Shown here in pieces: positions 12,851-25,629 of a stretch of 64,000 bases of DNA; positions within the stretch are counted from its first letter, which is position 1; every line of letters starts with the position of its first letter. The notes beneath the pieces were generated by a model. The model was not told the DNA's origin, did no database searches, and saw nothing but the letters and a program-made list of their open reading frames with translations. Both the position numbers and the translations under genes were made by a program. This stretch comes from Fistularia commersonii. Its lineage: Eukaryota; Chordata; Actinopteri; Syngnathiformes; Fistulariidae. The stretch lies in assembly GCA_037954325.1 (NCBI GenBank), contig JBBMNZ010000018.1, positions 12,228,501 to 12,292,500 on the forward strand, written 5' to 3'.

Positions 12851-15169
12851 TGGTGGACCTCCGAAATCTGCGTCACTAACAAGATACTTCTGTTGGACTG
12901 CGGGGCGCTGTTTTTAAAAACTATTTGCGATAAGCGGTCAGCTGTTTTTTTGCGACAAAGAGGGTCTTCTGTCCTGCTATGCCACAGAGGAGTCGCAGAG
13001 AAACATCAGTATTTGGGCCAAAATAAGTCCGGAGTGAGCTAACGCCGGGATTCTTTACACGGCAAAGCAGTTCAGGGAGACGTTTAAACACGTCAATCCA
13101 CCGTGACGAGCATGGATGCTTACGAGTCCCTGTCTCCTTCCCGGTGGTCTTGTTTTTGCCGCTTATGATGCACGCCGTCCCTACCGTGGTCCCTTTCTGC
13201 CAAAATGTAAAAGTAAAACACTCCCCTGGAGGAGGGTTTTCAAACTTTTCTGTCCGAAAGCAGCTACAGACACAGAGTAAAAGATGTACCGGAACATAAA
13301 TTGCTCATATTGTATCGTAGTATCAAAACACACCCGTCAACATTGTCCACTCCGTTGTCTTCACAGTCATAAATGAATGCGAAGTGAAATGTGACTGCAG
13401 AGGCTACTTTCGAAGCATCCCTTGCATCGACTCCGGCGAGCTGAGCGGAAAAATAAAACGGCGATGAAAGTGTAAACCGACCCATCACCTCCGTCTGCTC
13501 CTTAAGGGTTGATAGGTGGGATTGGAGGTGACAGGTGTCCAAATGTTTGGCGGGTTTCTATACGCGTGCCTGAGGGAGGAGAGGGGGAAAAAAATAACCC
13601 GTGCTAATCTACTTCAAACTAACATTCACTTTGGATGGTTGCTGCCGTGTAGGTGATAGAATGCAGGCTGCACGGACTCTTTGTGCGGCGTACGCCTTGT
13701 CGTGTTGACGCGGCCTCCACCGCCCCGGACGCACGCTAATCCACCGTCGACGTGCACGCGGCGTGTAAACAATCGGTGCTGGGGCCTGATGAAAAGCACA
13801 TCTGAAATCATTTCTGCCGCTGCCGGCCCCTTCCGTCCATCAGCGGGTTTCAGACGCATTTACAGAATGAGGGAGAGCGACTGATGGAGAAAGAGAGTTT
13901 GAGTGTTCTCGATAATTTAGCCCTTGCGTCCGATGGCTCGTTTTGTCTGTTAGTATTAAACCTGCAGTTTGTTTGACAAACTTGAGCGATTGGTAAACAT
14001 CAATTCTGTTAAGGAGACACTTGTTTTCCTGATGAAAGTACTGTCCAACAAAATATCGGGTCTTTATCTGAAAATCATCTACGGACTTTCGACAATATGG
14101 CTGATTCCGAATTGCCCTTTAATACTTCTTTTATCGAGGCGCACGCGCCAACATGTTGGTATCAAATAGCATTCACTGTAAACATGGGAAACTCTCTGAA
14201 ATGAACGTAAATAAACAGGGCGACTCATAGCATTTCATATAGACCGAGCAAATTAAATGTGCGTGTATGGAATGAAAACAAACACGTTAAAAACCCCGGG
14301 GAACAGACATCTTCATCTAGGTGTTTGAATATTTGGAACTATAATGTCATTTTTCTGCCAAAATTAATACAAAGAAGATCAAAATTACATAATATATCAT
14401 TCACATAGAACGAGAATCTGGCATCGGTTTACTGCGATTTACGGGAAAAACATGGTGCGGATTAGGAATCGTATTCCTGTTTGATGAGTGATTTTATACC
14501 AAATTTCATGTTTCAGCGCATCCTTGTAAAGGTTTCTAAACACACCGCCATCGATGTAATGGAGGGCTGACCGGGGGAAAACGGGATGATTGACTTGGGA
14601 GGCACATTTGTAAAAAAAAAAAAAAATAGAGAGAGAGAGAGCGAGAGAGAGAACTTAACAAGATAAAACAGTTGCATGAACATTAATGTAGATTACAATC
14701 TTGGCCTTTTTCCAGCGGCCGCGATAAAGCCAGGTTACTTTATCGGTGCATCAACTCAGCGCCACCGAATAACTTGCATTCGCCACATCAACATTTTAAC
14801 CCCGGTGCCTTTCCCGCAATCTACCTCTGCTTTTCCAACCCCCCCCACCCCCATCCCTCCTCCCCTGTTCTGTGTCGGGGTGTTTTGCACAGATTCGCTG
14901 CCAATTTGTTGGTTTCCAGTGGAAAAAAAATAAAATAAAAAATGCGGTAATGAGGGGAGGGAGGGAGGGGATTCATTAAACATTTGTGTGAAACACTTTT
15001 TCAAGAGCGAAGGGAAGATGCATGGGGATGTTCGTACAGCGCATAATCACGTCTCCGTCTGCTAAGCTTGCAGTGGCGCGAAACATTTAATCCCAGATGA
15101 ACACTCTCTGTCTGTCTTTGGACCCCCCACAACCCCAACCCCCAACACCTTCCACCTCACTTTCTGTCT

Positions 15170-15620
15170 CCGGATGTCTTTGCGTGACTGCCAGAATCCA
15201 CAATCATAAAATTATTAAAATGCTGTTTGGCTGCCATTAATCAGCGGCGGCGATAAATTCTCATGTGGGAAGTGACAGAGCATTAGTCACAAACCTCTTG
15301 GCCCCAACAGACAGAGAGTAATGAGCCGCAAGCCGGACCAGGTCAATCATAAACTCATCAAATGCGTCATTTAATTTCTTCATTTAGACAAACACAATTT
15401 GTTTATGGGAAAGATATCAGGTGTTGTGGAATGAGAAACGGCGCTGAAACGCCGGTACATTAATCAGAGCTTGATTACACGCGACTCAGCGGTTGTTTAT
15501 CCTAATTTCATTCATTTCCATCAACAAAGCAAACACAGGCGAATACAGCCATTACTGAGGGTCTGGGATGGCACAATTACAGCCTCGTATTAAATAAAGT
15601 CATGATGAATGGTCCAATAC
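15170..15620. promoter_or_regulatory. Candidate conserved non-coding element
   Basis: About 450 bp without simple repeats and rich in developmental transcription-factor words: CATTAATCAG, AAAATTATTAAAATG, two TTGTTTAT forkhead-like words (15399 and 15494), TTAATTTC and TACATTAATCAG. Balanced composition with clustered TAAT cores is typical of vertebrate developmental enhancers. Conservation was not measured. Confidence 0.35.
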
Positions 15621-15954
15621 AAACTAAAACAAAGGCTTTTTTATTACTTCAATTTCTGCGGAGCCATGCTAGTGAGAGAGAGAGATGGTGCCGGTTTTGA
15701 TGTGCTCCTAGAAAAGGCCAGTCCACAAAGTGAAGAAAAAAAAAAAAGAAGAAGAAGAAAAGTTTGAGAAAAAAAGTATTGACTCCTTTGATAAGTTTGT
15801 TCTATATGATAGTAAGAGACAGCTTTCTCTGTGAGTTACATTACTAATTGATATCAGTGGGTGAGCTTGTTATAAAACTAGAAAATATGTGACAACAGCA
15901 CATGGACAAGCGCTAACTTGATATACCTACATTCACAAATAAGCACAAAATGTC

Positions 15955-15956
<2 letters not shown>

Positions 15957-15986
<30 letters not shown>
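15957..15986 (+). repeat. (CA)15 microsatellite
   Basis: Pure CA array. Confidence 0.93.
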
Positions 15987-15987
<1 letters not shown>

Positions 15988-16165
15988 CACAGAACACAAT
16001 TTAGATGAAAAAAGTGATGTAAAATCAGATGTTTTTCTTGATCATATAGGGACTGGAGAGGCTGACCAGTGTGTTCTACAGCTTGTTGACACGAACCAGC
16101 AGGCAGGCGGCAGAGACGGGCTGGGTGTTCGCCTTGTTCTCCGTTCCGCCGACCGTCAGGCGGTT

Positions 16166-16187
16166 AAAAAAAAAAAACACACACACA

Positions 16188-16218
<31 letters not shown>
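16166..16218 (+). repeat. A12-(CA)12-A17 compound repeat
   Basis: A CA array sandwiched between two A runs. Confidence 0.92.
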
Positions 16219-17407
16219 TGCAACGCCTGCCTCAAATGGACTTTGTGAAATTACCAATAGGATAACATTCATCCGCGCGGATGGATGGTTTCCGGGGGAA
16301 CCGAGCCGACCCGCAGGTTCGAGAAAAGGGACGTGATTTGACGACGCGATCGGTATGGATACGATTACTCCCGGCGCGGAGGATACGCCCGTGATGCCAT
16401 TTACGCGCAGCTGTCCGGACTCTCAGCTGGATTCGGCACAAACTACCGAACTGATTCTTGGAATGCGCGGCGGAGGGGACGGAGGACGAGAGCTGTGGAG
16501 TTGCAAACGTTGGCAGAGTGAGCCTTTGCTCTCGGCGGGGGTCCGCACTCTCACCCGGCTTGATATGATTTTCATTGTTATGGCTAGCGTGCCGCTAGCT
16601 GCAATAATATGAATAGAAATAATGTGGAGGCCAGTTTATAATTATCAAAGATATCATCCCAAACTACTGAGGAACAGGACTGCCTTTCCAAGTGACTCCA
16701 TATTTTTATTCGCACCCCAACAATACACTTGGTGGACAGACAATTTTCACACATTGACAAATAAGAAGTAGAGACATTTTAAGTTTAGCTCTGCCATGTC
16801 ATTCATTCACTCGCATTCATTCAATGCCCGCATTCTGTGCAGAATACAGGTTGTTGATTGCAGAGCTAATATACGAGAGAAACGACTTGGGCCGGAGATC
16901 GCTCAGAAATACACCAAACTATGAACGCGTCTGCCAAAACGCCATCGTTTGTCGACTAAGTGAAATCGCAAACGGGAGTTGCTGCCCTTTACAAACTAAT
17001 ACGCCGTAAATCAATTCAATCAGCGGGAGAGCCATCAGCAGAATCCAAGAGTGTAATGACTGCACGAAGGCCAAGGCTGCCGCAGCGGAACAGCTCGTTT
17101 CTATCTATAACGGGAATCTTTAGCATCCGTCCGTATGCTTTCTGCACCTGAATGTTTGAACTCAGGGTCGGCGTGGAGAAGCCGGAGCCCTTCGCGGCTA
17201 ACCCCCGAGCTAGAGGCCCAAACGAGTCCTGAAAGGCTATAAGCAGGCCGGGGAAAATGGAGAAGCACGTTTGCGCTCATGAAAAACAATAAATTCAGAA
17301 AAGAAAAGAAGGTTGCAAAAACACACATTTTGTGACGGACTTTAAATTTGTAGGCTGTTCATGGGGATAAAAGCAACTAGCATTATAGTGCAGGCTTCAT
17401 CTTAATG

Positions 17408-18080
17408 CACATGTGTCCAACTCAAGGCCCGTGGGCCAAATGTGGCCCACCACGTCATTTTTTTGTGGCCCACAAAAAGGTTTGATTGTCTTAAAATGAA
17501 TAAGTCAAATGTGCGCATTGACCATAAACTACATTTTCCATAATTCATGCCATATCACATTACCCGCAAAGTGACTAAATTTGATTGCAGCGTGTCCATA
17601 TCGATGCCAATTTCAACAAGCGGAATTGAGAAGCACAAATGATTCCTAAATGAAAAAAGTTGATGTAGATGGAAGGCTGTTTCAAGAAAGATGGGAGGCA
17701 AACGCGTTTGTGCTTCAAGGATTGAAGGATTGTTCGAGTACAATCTACATCTGCATTTTGACACCAAACACGGAGCTAAGTATGCTAAAGGTAGCTTTCC
17801 AGGCAAAAACAACAAATTATCAAAGAATTAAAAGCCAAACTATGATGGCAGCAGAATGTGTTCACAAAAACACTACAGCAGTGAAACCCAGCTAGTAATT
17901 TTTTTTTTTTTTTTTTTTTTTGCATTTATGCAAATGCACATGTAACATTTTGGATTTGAATTACAATTAAATTCAGGTATTTCACATTAAGGAGTAGTTC
18001 CATTGAAACTGTTACTGTTACCTTTTGAGGGCAAGCATTATGCTGATGTGGCCCTCGGTGAAAATGTGTTTGAAACCCCG
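17408..18080 (+). mobile_element. hAT-type non-autonomous element, copy B
   Basis: The ends are CACATGTGTCCAACTCAAGG and GATGTGGCCCTCGGTGAAAA...TTTGAAACCCC. The flanks TCTTAATG and TCTCAATT agree at 6 of 8 bases. A broken frame reads KKVDVDGRLFQERWEANAFV near 17650, the typical start of a ZBED5/SCAND3-like hAT transposase, then degenerates through a TKHGAKYA-like segment. The transposase catalytic region is absent. The same internal deletion occurs in copy A. A T23 run at 17899-17921 lies inside. Confidence 0.75.
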
Positions 18081-18514
18081 TCTCAATTTAAAGACCAGAG
18101 TTTTGAGGACCAAACTTTGTAACAAGGGAAGCAAAACACGGGTTCATATCCTCTGTGAGGTCGGTTGGACGGCAACGCCCACCGAACACAGCGATGAAAC
18201 ATTCCCAAACAAGCAGACAAACATGATCACGAGATGGTCAAACCCAACCCGAAAAAAAAGATGATGTCACAAGGCGGCTTGCTAAAACATTCACATCTTG
18301 AGTTTTCCCCTCACTGAGGTGCAAAGACAACAAAACCCTTTCCAGTAATACCTTCCACGTGTAGAGAATTCAATCGCACTGTTGTTAGCGTTTTAAACTG
18401 CCTTTGCTTCAGTTTTTTTTTTTTCTCATCTCTTTCATTTTGCATTTTTTTTTTCTTTCGTTCAGCTTCCCTCTCCGCCCCCTCACGAAAAAAAAAAAAA
18501 AGCCCCGACTGCCT

Positions 18515-18735
18515 GCCAGCGGTCCATGGTAATTAAATTACTTAGCAAAGTTTACTTAACAGTAAATGGTTAGCAAAATTTAAGGTGATTGCAAATTTGC
18601 TTTCATTCCACTTCAATGGCTTTGCCAGTTTAAGGCTCGTCTGCAAATAATTAGCACATGCATTTGCATCAAAATCGTTTATACCATATGTTGCAAAATT
18701 GTGGAAAGCGGCAAATTAAAAATATTCTTGTTCTG
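18515..18735. promoter_or_regulatory. Candidate non-coding element with paired-homeodomain and octamer sites
   Basis: Contains GTAATTAAATTAC (18529-18541), which has the TAATNNNATTA layout bound by paired-type homeodomains. ATTTGCAT (18662-18669), the POU octamer, and TAATTAGCACATG lie close by. The block is free of microsatellites though flanked by A and T runs. The function is inferred. Confidence 0.35.
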
Positions 18736-19031
18736 TTATGGAAATGCCTACATGTTGAGAGGACGGACGGGAAACGGAGACGTGGAGACAGGGAAGGAGG
18801 GAGGAGAAAATATCGCCATGTGTCTCCAAACACCGACAACAAGGAAAAGGAAAAAAGGAGGGAGGAGAGCGCAAGAAATGATTCGGTTTGGATTTGAACA
18901 TACTCATAATGGTCTTTTTCAAGAGCTCACCAGATGCTGTTTGAAATCTGCCCACAGAAGAAAAACAAAGCCTTCACCATCTCTTGCCCCCCCACCACCA
19001 AACCCCCTTCCCCTTACTCTCCCTCACACAA

Positions 19032-19063
<32 letters not shown>

Positions 19064-19738
19064 AAAAATCAGAGGAATTCCTTTTGGTGGCTGACATCCT
19101 CTCTTTAGTACCGCGAACAATATATTGTTCCCTAAAGTGAGCCGAGGGAAAGTTGTGCGATAATTTGACGAGTGTTTTTCACACTCAAGACCTTCAAATT
19201 CGTAACGGCGTGCTGGGATGCGGAGAAGTGGCCACAGGATTTGCGCGGAGTCAGTCGTCGCTGAGGTTGAGGACTTTATTTGCTTCTTCAATCCTTGAAA
19301 TTAAAGCAAACAGTTGTTATCTTTGTCACTTGCGCCGTGAAATTGCGGAGAATTGCATTTGCGCTTCCTGTCTGGGGCCTAATAAACCCAAACGGTTGAA
19401 GCTCTTTGCCTTATTTTAAGCCAAATTAAAACCGCTGTCCCGGTGACATCCTGAATCAGCTGTACTGGGGGGTGGGGGGGGGGGGGAGCGCGAGCTTTCT
19501 GCGGCGCGGAAAGAAAAAAAAAAAAAAAAGGGATGAAGCAAGACCTCTGTTTATTATACCCATAAAACAAACCAAAAATCAATTGAACATAAACCTTAGA
19601 TTCGTCCGGTCCTCGGGTCACCCGGCCCTCCTGCCACAGACTGACACTTTTGAACCGGAGGGTCGGCGTTTCCATGCCAGTAAATAAATGCGTCTCGTAG
19701 GTGAGGAACGCCGCAGAGATCCATTTCAAACGCGGTAG

Positions 19739-19765
<27 letters not shown>
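19739..19765 (+). repeat. C27 homopolymer
   Basis: Uninterrupted run of C; its length may be inexact because such runs are hard to sequence. Confidence 0.9.
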
Positions 19766-19769
<4 letters not shown>

Positions 19770-19865
19770 AACCCACTTGCACCTTGAAAGCAACTTCTTC
19801 GGAGGTCAGAGCAACAGCTCGAGGCACCGGCTCTCGCTACGACCCCGCCTCCACCTCCACCCCTC

Positions 19866-19898
19866 CATCCATCCACCCATCCATCCATCCATCCATCC
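19866..19898 (+). repeat. (ATCC)n tetranucleotide repeat
   Basis: ATCC units with one ACCC variant. Confidence 0.92.
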
Positions 19899-20012
19899 CT
19901 CTCATCCGGGGGTCGGTCAGTCTGCCACCAGTGTCAATCGGTTTCGAACAACGGTGGCTGTTTGATAAAAGCTTATTCAGGTATTTGGGAATGGTGTAAC
20001 TGGAAGCCTAGT

Positions 20013-20014
<2 letters not shown>

Positions 20015-20043
<29 letters not shown>
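20015..20043 (+). repeat. (TC)14 microsatellite
   Basis: Pure TC array. Confidence 0.93.
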
Positions 20044-20046
<3 letters not shown>

Positions 20047-20049
20047 TCC

Positions 20050-20180
20050 CTCGCTCTCAGACATAATTACGACTGTTGACTGGAACAGTGAGGTAATGGC
20101 ACATAAATCCAGCTGATCAATGGTTACACGGACCAAATTACAGGACACCCCCGTGCCATTATCCTCCCAAAGGACAACAG
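20050..20180. promoter_or_regulatory. Candidate non-coding element
   Basis: After a (TC)n tract the sequence ACATAATTACGACTG, GGTAATGGCACATAAATCC, CTGATCAATGG and CCATTATCCTCCC gives a compact set of TAAT/ATTA cores without repeats. Only composition supports this. Confidence 0.25.
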
Positions 20181-22773
20181 AGACACATTTGTGCAGTCAG
20201 GCGAGGGGGATTTCTGTTGTGCAACCGTGTCCTCGGACAGAAGGGAGAACATCCTTGCTCAAAATCCAGACTGAAAATTCTATATTTGACGACAAAAGTC
20301 GGAGAGCCCGAAAATAGACACACACAGCAAGACCGCCTGCGCTAAAGGAAACACAAATGCATTTTAAAAAAAACGCTAGTAAGTTTTACAAACGGCTGCA
20401 GGGTGAATATTAGCAATTTTTTATTTTTCTAAATCGTTAAAGGATATTAGTCACGATTTCCTGTCGTTTTTTTTTTTTTTTTCCCCTCGGATCCTTCTGA
20501 TCGGTGGCAGGTGCGCCGCTTTCGATTCAGAAAAATCAAAATTTTAATTGCTTCGGCATTAAAAAAAAAAAAAAAAAAAAAAGAACGACAAAGACGAAGT
20601 AGGATGTTGAAGTATTTCTTGAAGTGGAAAGCCGGAGAGTAACTGTGTTCGACGTAGCGCCACCGCCTTGTTTGCCATGCGTTGTGCGCGTCCTCATTAC
20701 GGCGGGGTCCTCACAGTGGAACACGCATGCTGTTTCTGTCACAAAAGCGCATTTAGTGAAGAGGCCAGGTCATTGAGAGTTATTACTCTGTCTTTTATTT
20801 TTTTTTTGCCCCCCCCCAGAACAGACCCCCCACCCCTGAGATAAAGGTCAGCTCTGACTGGACACAGCGGTCAAAAAACTGATCAAAAAAAAAGAAAAAA
20901 GAAAAAAAACAACTCGAGGACCAACCGCGTATTATTCTATTGTATTTTGTGACGATTGCAATTAACAAAATCAATTCTATGCTGCATTCGAATTGTTTAC
21001 TAATGCAGAACAGGCAGCGATGGAAAACCAGAGGAGTGCATTTGTAATGAAACAATATGCAACAAGGCCAAATAAATACATAAATAAAAACGGGAGGGGG
21101 TTTTGAGACATTAAAAGAGCAGGGTCTTGTCTCGGTCTCGCCGACCCTGTTAGCCCTTATCCTGGCAGAACAAAGGGTGGCAGCCTCCTAAATGTGGCGC
21201 ATTAGCCCTTTAGTTCCAGAGGGGGTAAGGTGACACCCTCCATGTATGTGGTCTGTTCAGCACACATCTGTCAGGGCCTAAGGGGGTGGGGCCCGGGCAG
21301 TGGGAGGAACGGCGTGGACTGGAGGCGCAAGGAAGAAGTGGCGAGCTCAGTAGAAAGGGTCTGTCTTCTGGCCCCCTGCCGCGACTCAGAGGCCTAATAC
21401 CCCCATATTTACTGTGGAGGAATTAGCCCTATTGCGTGATGTTGCTAGGCTCGGCTGGTCACAATCCCAAATTTGCGACATTATGGGCGCCGCTCCGCCT
21501 CGCGGATACAAATTGGACGAGAGCGGCACTGCGCAAAAAAAAAAGAAAAAGAAAACAATAACAAAACAGATTACCAACCTCAGTCAGACCTGCTGAAAAG
21601 GCAGGAACGAAAGTTGATAGAAAGTTGTATGAAATTCGGAGTCCTGATTGTTTTGATGGTCGAAGATGCAAACCACACTTGGCCTGCGACATCCTTTTTT
21701 TTTTTTTTTTTTGTTTTAATAACCACATCTTCCATTTCCAAAAAATGTTATTAGGACCGCAGCGAAAAACCCCTAAATATGATCTGACGTCAATGATAAC
21801 CAAAGTTGGCGTGATACCGAAAATGCACGCAAAGCCAGCACAAGGCTTCTGACGACGCTATTTCTAATGCCGGAAATACACGCAATAGCAAAAGGCGACC
21901 GAGAAAAAAATGTGCTGCCAGTTTGCCACGAAACTGAAACAAATATGTACTGGTGAAATGGCACACATTTTGAAATTTTCATTGTGACTAGTGGCGTTAC
22001 TGATTTTTTTTTTTAATCTTATTTTATTTTAATCTGTGGATCAATTTAGGATTGATCCCCCTTCAGACAGGTGTCAATGGTGTAGCGCGTCATAGGGAAG
22101 GTTAATTCAGACCAGTGGGTTCCTGCCAAGTTTAAGCCACTGATGAGAGCTTAAGGATTGTTTGTTTTGCTGCCGTGAAAGGTTCAAATGGGGAGAAGGT
22201 GGAGGTTTTGATGACCCCTGGCACTCGGGTCCATGGTGGGTGTTCTGCAAACACTCCCTATTGACGTGTGGATAAGGAGAGGCCCGCTGCCTCGCACAGC
22301 GCTCCACAACATTGGAGTGGAAAGGGACATTGATCTCTTAGGAGGCGAGAATTAAGCATGAGCCTGAAAGGAAATAGTATAATACATATATAAGGATGCC
22401 CTTTTAGTTGTTTTCTATGTGTATGTCTGAGTATGTATGCGTGTGCGCGCTGATGATAAAGTATGAATTTCCGGGGTGACTTAATTAATTTCAAAAGGAG
22501 GAAAATGTTTATTCATAAAGTAGACTAGGCTATTAATACAAAATAATAGAACCGCTTGGAAGGGACACCGATGCTTTTTGTTTCGCAACTATAGAAACAA
22601 CAATCGTTGAAAGTTTTTTTTTTTTTTTTTTTTGAACAAAGAATGATAATTAGTCGATTACCACTGGTCTTTTTTAAAAAAAATGTGCACGAGAATGGAA
22701 TAATTGAACGAGCGGGCTGCTGAAATGAACTGGAGATGATGATGAAAATAACAGATGAGTTATTGAAAATACG

Positions 22774-22804
22774 GTGTGTGCGTGTGTGTGTGTGTGTGCG
22801 CGCG
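22774..22804 (+). repeat. (GT)n-(GC)n microsatellite
   Basis: GT array with one CG interruption, ending in a short alternating GC stretch. Confidence 0.9.
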
Positions 22805-23639
22805 CTTGTACACATGTGTGTTTGATATGTAGGCCAAGCAGGAAGTGACCCATAAACATATCCATCCAGCTCTTTCATTGGGGGCCAGTGTTGCCCTCCT
22901 CCTCTCACCTCCTCCTCATAATCCACACACACATACTGCCTCTCTCAAAGCCCCCAGTGAGCGCTAAGCAGGCCAGCGGGCCAGCCGAGGGGGCTCATTA
23001 CAGGTCCACAGAGCCCCCCGACACAAAGGCCTTAGCTGCTTTAGCCATGGGATGATCTGCTCTCTACTGACTAGAGAGTCCATAGATGGACAAAAGGAGG
23101 GAGGAAAGGAGGGAGGGGACAGAAGCGAAAGAGATGGAACAGAGCAGGGGAGAGGAGAGGAGAGCCGCGGGCTTTAAGGATGTCAGGAGACCCCGAGAGA
23201 GAAAGCCTGGCGGGCGCTCAGAGAGGAATGGTGGGAAGGAGGAGGCGGCTTAAGCTCCACAGCTACGTCAAGACATTAACATTCACACAACCTCCCAACA
23301 TCTGCTGCTTCCTTCTCGCCCTCCATCCCTCCCCTCGCTCCATCCGTATCTCCCTCTGTCCATTAGCAGCGCTGGAACAAAGACAGCAAGGTGCAGGGTG
23401 ACGCGGTCGGGGAGAGACGGCGGGGGTCTGCGGGGAGGTGATGTTGAACACGGAACGAAACAAAATGGGCAAAAAACCGGAAGCCAACTTGAGGAGAAAA
23501 GGTCGTTCCTTACATCTCCATTAAGAGAAAACACTGTGCAGTAGTGTAAAAAAAAAAAAAAAACTCTTGCTGCAAAGGCAAAGTGAAATTGAATGATAGC
23601 TCATTTGAGATATTCATTTTTTTTTTACGGTTTCTTGAT

Positions 23640-23920
23640 TTGACCGAGGGTTATGACGGGTGATAAAACCGCGGTCTTCTGAAGGCCTGATCTCTTGAAG
23701 ACACTCCTTAAGTGAGCCATAAAGGCTGCTCTTTTGAAGGCCTCTAAGCGAGAGAGGAAAACCAGAGACACGCCGAGTGCATTAAACCCTCCCGTCTAGT
23801 CCCGCATTTGGCCCTGGGCCGGTGTCTGCGCCGGTCTGGCTCGCCCCACTCAAAGCCACATGCTCAATTTTATGACGCTTCACGACCATTAATGCAAGCC
23901 GGCCTGGATGTGGCAAGGGG
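23640..23920. promoter_or_regulatory. Candidate non-coding element
   Basis: Repeat-free stretch with CCTTAAGTGAGCC (an NKX2-like TTAAGTG word), two near-copies of TTTTGAAGGCCT / TCTGAAGGCCTGA, CATTAAACCCTCCCG and CCATTAATGCAAGCC. It lies 1 kb from the PAEQAK exon on its downstream side. The enhancer call is inference. Confidence 0.3.
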
Positions 23921-24176
23921 AGGTCTGATACAATATATCTCGGACTGGCAAACCGCCCCTCCTCCCCCCCCCGCCAAAATAACGATAAATGACTCCCGAC
24001 TGAAAAAAAACAAAAAAAAACGTCCGATATGAGCTGTGTGTTTGGAGTCGGCGGAGGTTTACAGCGGCGATGAGCAAGTATGCATCACATGCAGATCGGG
24101 TGCTTAAAAGTTTGCACAGGATGCCAAAGTGCTGTTCTGTAACGTGCAGCGGGGCCGGTCATGTGTGGGCTGTTTA

Positions 24177-24179
24177 TGT

Positions 24180-24212
<33 letters not shown>
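24177..24212 (+). repeat. (TG)n microsatellite
   Basis: TG array with one GA interruption. Confidence 0.92.
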
Positions 24213-24886
24213 CGCCTGCTGGGTGTTTTATAGATGATGTATAGACGCCTGGTTCTTTCATATATTTCCTGTGGTGAAATTAGAGCCCCGTTGTGAAGGG
24301 CTAGGCCTTGTACGTGTGTGGGTGCATGACTGTAAACACGAAGACATCGTTCTCCACAGTCAATCTCGGCCTGTCACATCTGGCTCGCAACTCTACCTCT
24401 CAAATACACACCGGAATATATACACGGCGTGCGCGGTGACATCTATGACTTATGTTCGGGAAGGAGTGTTTGAAATTAAGCTGCAGTAAATACGGGCTCA
24501 GAGCAGAGTGTGAGTATGCATTTGTCTGAATTTGGCGGTGCGGGTGCAGGAGGTGTGTGCGAGGTACAGACATTAAGGCGTACCGGCTGTGCGTGGCGCA
24601 AAAACGGCGCACACAACACACTGTACGCCCTTCGTCCGGGGTCAAGATCCACAACGGTAGCCTAATGAATTCAAGAAATGAACCAAATGTAGTCGCCGAG
24701 ACGTACGGACGCGTACGACGACCTTCATTTTTAGAGAATATGTGACTTTTCAAACGCAGCTCCTCCCCGCGTCGCAGAGAAGTCAGTGAAAGGATGACTT
24801 ACGGAACCGGCTGTGAACCGGACTGTGACTGGTGACGTACACATTGTGCACGCTGAGAACGGCGCGAGCGACAATGACCCACTTAC

Positions 24887-24938
24887 CTGCAGCCTGCAGG
24901 ACCAGGTGCATCCGGACTTTAGCCTGTTCCGCTGGAGT
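24887..24938 (-). CDS. rsrc1: rsrc1 52-bp exon (PAEQAK helix)
   Basis: This minus-strand exon lies between a pyrimidine-rich acceptor (CTCTCTCCTCACGCTTCTGCAG) and the donor GCAG|GTAAGT. It begins in phase 0 and ends in phase 1. It reads TPAEQAKVRMHLVLQAA plus the first base of the next codon. The human protein has PPAEQAKARLQLVLEAAAK here, at the start of the conserved helical region that continues ADEALKAKERNEEE. The match covers PAEQAK, R, LVL and AA, with V, M, H and Q replacing A, L, Q and E. The following exon, which should start by completing the split codon and encode the ADEALK coiled coil, was not found in the remaining 24.9 kb and probably lies off the left edge. The identification relies on the order and phases shared with the two exons upstream. 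Confidence 0.8.
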
Positions 24939-25353
24939 CTGCAGAAGCGTGAGGAGAGAGAGGACGACGGGGAGGGAGAACACAGCAAAACAACCGTCAG
25001 TGAAACTGTTGAATCCGCCTCATAAGTTGTATTCATGCAGCACATTAATGTATAATTCTGTTTTGTAAATACTTTAAAACAGAGATGGCTGGGGACCAGT
25101 GCGCATCCTGAATCTGGCAAGGTGCGACGTGCCATCGAGACCCTCTGTTGGCGAATCAAAAAAACCCCACAGTTCGCGACAGCGCGACATTATCGGTGTT
25201 ATCTTGTCGCAAAAAACGCCGCGTTCGACGGCTGAAGGCTGTTAAACCGGAGATCGCCTTGTGCCGCAAACGTCGGAACGGATGCGCCTCTCGACCGTCC
25301 TCGCGGACAGACGTGTCGCGCGACGACTCTAGCCTGTTGGAACGCTCGCTTGT

Positions 25354-25375
25354 GGGGGGGGGGGGGGGGGGGGGG
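25354..25375 (+). repeat. G22 homopolymer
   Basis: Uninterrupted run of G, G-quadruplex-prone on the plus strand. Confidence 0.9.
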
Positions 25376-25629
25376 AAACAAAACAAAAAGAAAACAGAGA
25401 ATCTCTGACACACCGGGGAGAATCAATGAGGGTGAGATGAAGAGAAATTTAGAGACAAAGAGAAAGAGAGAAGTGAGAAGGAGAGAAAACAAAAGCTGCT
25501 GTAACAAGTCTTCGGAGAGTTGGATAAGAGGGCACAGAGAGCACATTTTAAAAGATCACAGCAAAGACTCACTATATTCCCCTTTCCTAGTGTGCTCGCG
25601 CATGGATGTGTGCGTGCGTGTGTGTATGT

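Larger units (their letters stand above)
1..24886 (-). other. rsrc1: rsrc1 intron downstream of the PAEQAK exon (partial)
   Basis: At least 24.9 kb of intron continues off the left edge, assuming the missing coiled-coil exon lies beyond it. Recognisable contents are a LINE ORF2 tail (6468-6835), a TIR DNA element (6838-7134), a SINE split by a MITE (9706-10393), two hAT remnants (10572-11333 and 17408-18080), a weak transposon-like stretch (12700-12850), simple repeats, and enhancer-like blocks (15170-15620, 18515-18735, 20050-20180, 23640-23920). In 300-3100, 3230-6100, 7140-9550, 13230-15000 and 18750-22000 I see no gene, only homopolymers and unremarkable intronic sequence. Confidence 0.6.

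Noticed and set aside
1..24886. Next rsrc1 exon encoding the ADEALK coiled coil
   Set aside because: No Glu/Lys-rich minus-strand stretch with splice sites was recognised in this interval.
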